Below, in pieces: positions 22,722 to 23,220 of a DNA stretch of 23,220 nt. Within the stretch, counting starts at the first letter, position 1. Every line of letters starts with the position of its first letter. The stretch is from an uncultured Synechococcus sp. (GTDB taxonomy: Bacteria > Cyanobacteriota > Cyanobacteriia > PCC-6307 > Cyanobiaceae). The notes under the pieces were generated by a model. That model did not search any database. It was given only the letters and a program-made list of their open reading frames with translations, and was not told the DNA's origin. A program made the translations under genes and the position numbers. The stretch lies in assembly GCA_937930135.1 (NCBI GenBank), contig CALGVO010000123.1:1-23220 (forward strand). Direction: 5' to 3'.

Positions 22722-22765
22722 GGCCAGGATTTCTACACTCCAACCAGTGCTGAAAAGGCCTGGCC
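22722..22765. repeat. Inverted repeat GGCCAGG/CCTGGCC flanking the ndhD -10 and start
   Basis: GGCCAGG (22722-22728) and CCTGGCC (22759-22765) are perfect inverted copies around 30 bases that hold the candidate ndhD -10 box. The second copy ends immediately before the ndhD GTG. In a read-through transcript from ndhF the pair could sequester the region just before the start codon. Confidence 0.35.
22733..22740 (+). promoter_or_regulatory. Candidate ndhD -10 region, CTACACTC
   Basis: CTACACTC, with TACACT as a TANNNT -10 match, ends 25 bases before the ndhD start. It is identical to the octamer upstream of ndhF. It suggests ndhD has its own promoter in addition to read-through. A -35 box is not evident. 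Confidence 0.4.
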
Positions 22766-23220
22766 GTGCTGGATTTCGCCGTCAGTCCACCCTTCGATCC
22801 CACGTCGGCTCTGGTGCCTGACGCTCTCGAAGCCGGTGTTCCCTGGCTGAGCCTTTCGATTCTGTTTCCGATCGTCGGCGCCCTGATCGTGCCCTTTGTT
22901 CCCGACAAGGGAGACGGCAAACAGGTGCGCTGGTTTGCGCTGGGGATCGCTCTGATCACCTTTCTGATCACCGGTGCGGCCTATCTCAACGGCTATGACC
23001 CGAGCGTGAGCGGCCTGCAGCTGTCGGAACGGGTGAGCTGGCTGCCGCAGCTCGGACTCACATGGGCCGTCGGCGCTGATGGGCTCTCGATGCCCCTGAT
23101 CCTGCTCACGAGCTTCATCACCTCCCTGGCCGTTCTCGCCGCCTGGCCGGTCACCTTCAAACCGAAGCTGTTCTTCTTCCTGATCTTGGCGATGGATGGC
23201 GGTCAGATCGCCGTCTTCGC
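22766..23220 (+). CDS. ndhD: NAD(P)H-quinone oxidoreductase chain 4 (NdhD1 type), partial
   Basis: The first 151 residues of NdhD, a membrane proton-pumping subunit of NDH-1, are present; the gene runs off the window. The start is GTG at 22766, the only candidate soon after an in-frame TGA at 22751. Visible parts are a first membrane segment LSILFPIVGALIVPFV (about 30-45), VPDKGDGKQVRWFALG, the SWLPQLGLTWAVGADGLSMP segment (about 91-110), LAAWPVTFKPKLFFFLI and LAMDGGQIAVF. The pattern fits NdhD1, the partner of NdhF1 in NDH-1L. It follows ndhF by 111 bases, with its own likely promoter. Confidence 0.95.
   Translation, partial: MLDFAVSPPFDPTSALVPDALEAGVPWLSLSILFPIVGALIVPFVPDKGDGKQVRWFALGIALITFLITGAAYLNGYDPSVSGLQLSERVSWLPQLGLTWAVGADGLSMPLILLTSFITSLAVLAAWPVTFKPKLFFFLILAMDGGQIAVF

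Noticed and set aside
1..23220. Mobile elements, CRISPR arrays, toxin-antitoxin pairs or defence genes
   Set aside because: I looked for transposase or integrase motifs, regularly spaced repeats and small paired ORFs and found none; every sizeable reading frame with recognisable features is a core gene.

Overview
The window reads as core chromosome of a GC-rich marine picocyanobacterium (Synechococcus/Cyanobium type). The support is cyanobacterial signature proteins (RpaA, RpaB/Ycf27, Ycf3, Ycf34, plant-type phytoene desaturase, NdhM, NdhF, NdhD, RbcR/Ycf30), tight gene packing, and frequent GTG and TTG starts. I see no mobile element, CRISPR array, rRNA or phage gene, and no gene-free stretch longer than 300 bases. 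The assignment rests on protein features recognised by eye, not on a database search.

Layout. Positions 1-97 hold the 3' part of tRNA-Asn and its terminator. rpaA (359-1153) converges on a leftward operon of a P1B copper ATPase, tmk and holB joined by 4-bp overlaps (1172-5171). ycf3 (5258-5779) is divergent from the ATPase and converges on radA (5783-7195). radA is divergent from rpaB (7271-8032), which heads a rightward run of plsX, fabH, fabD and plsC (8013-12077). A leftward set follows: ycf34, tsaB and a DUF218 membrane protein (12016-13533). cca (13526-14779) is divergent from ycf34 with overlapping starts, and is followed by an RRM RNA-binding protein with its own terminator (14847-15333). 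The leftward pds-crtB carotenoid operon (15332-17701) is divergent from ndhM and a DUF3172 gene (17805-18745). Then come leftward rbcR (18759-19745) and rightward genes for an NnrU/Z-ISO-like protein, ndhF and ndhD (19860 to the window edge; ndhD is cut).

Functional themes. Two OmpR-type master regulators, RpaA (clock output) and RpaB (light and redox), lie within 8 kb. The plsX-fabH-fabD-plsC run links the start of fatty-acid synthesis to phosphatidic acid formation. Photosynthesis genes cover photosystem I assembly (ycf3), a likely copper supply (ATPase), carotenoids (pds, crtB, possibly the Z-ISO-like protein) and NDH-1 cyclic electron flow (ndhM, ndhF, ndhD), with the LysR regulator RbcR among them. 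tsaB, cca and the tRNA concern tRNA maturation; the tRNA carries no encoded CCA, so it depends on a CCA-adding activity.

I found no wholly new system. The points most worth a second look are the long N-terminal extension of PlsX with an Ala-Gly stripe, several dyads in short intergenic regions (radA/rpaB and ndhF/ndhD), a shared octamer upstream of ndhF and ndhD, and head-to-head or tail-to-tail gene overlaps without room for terminators or promoters.
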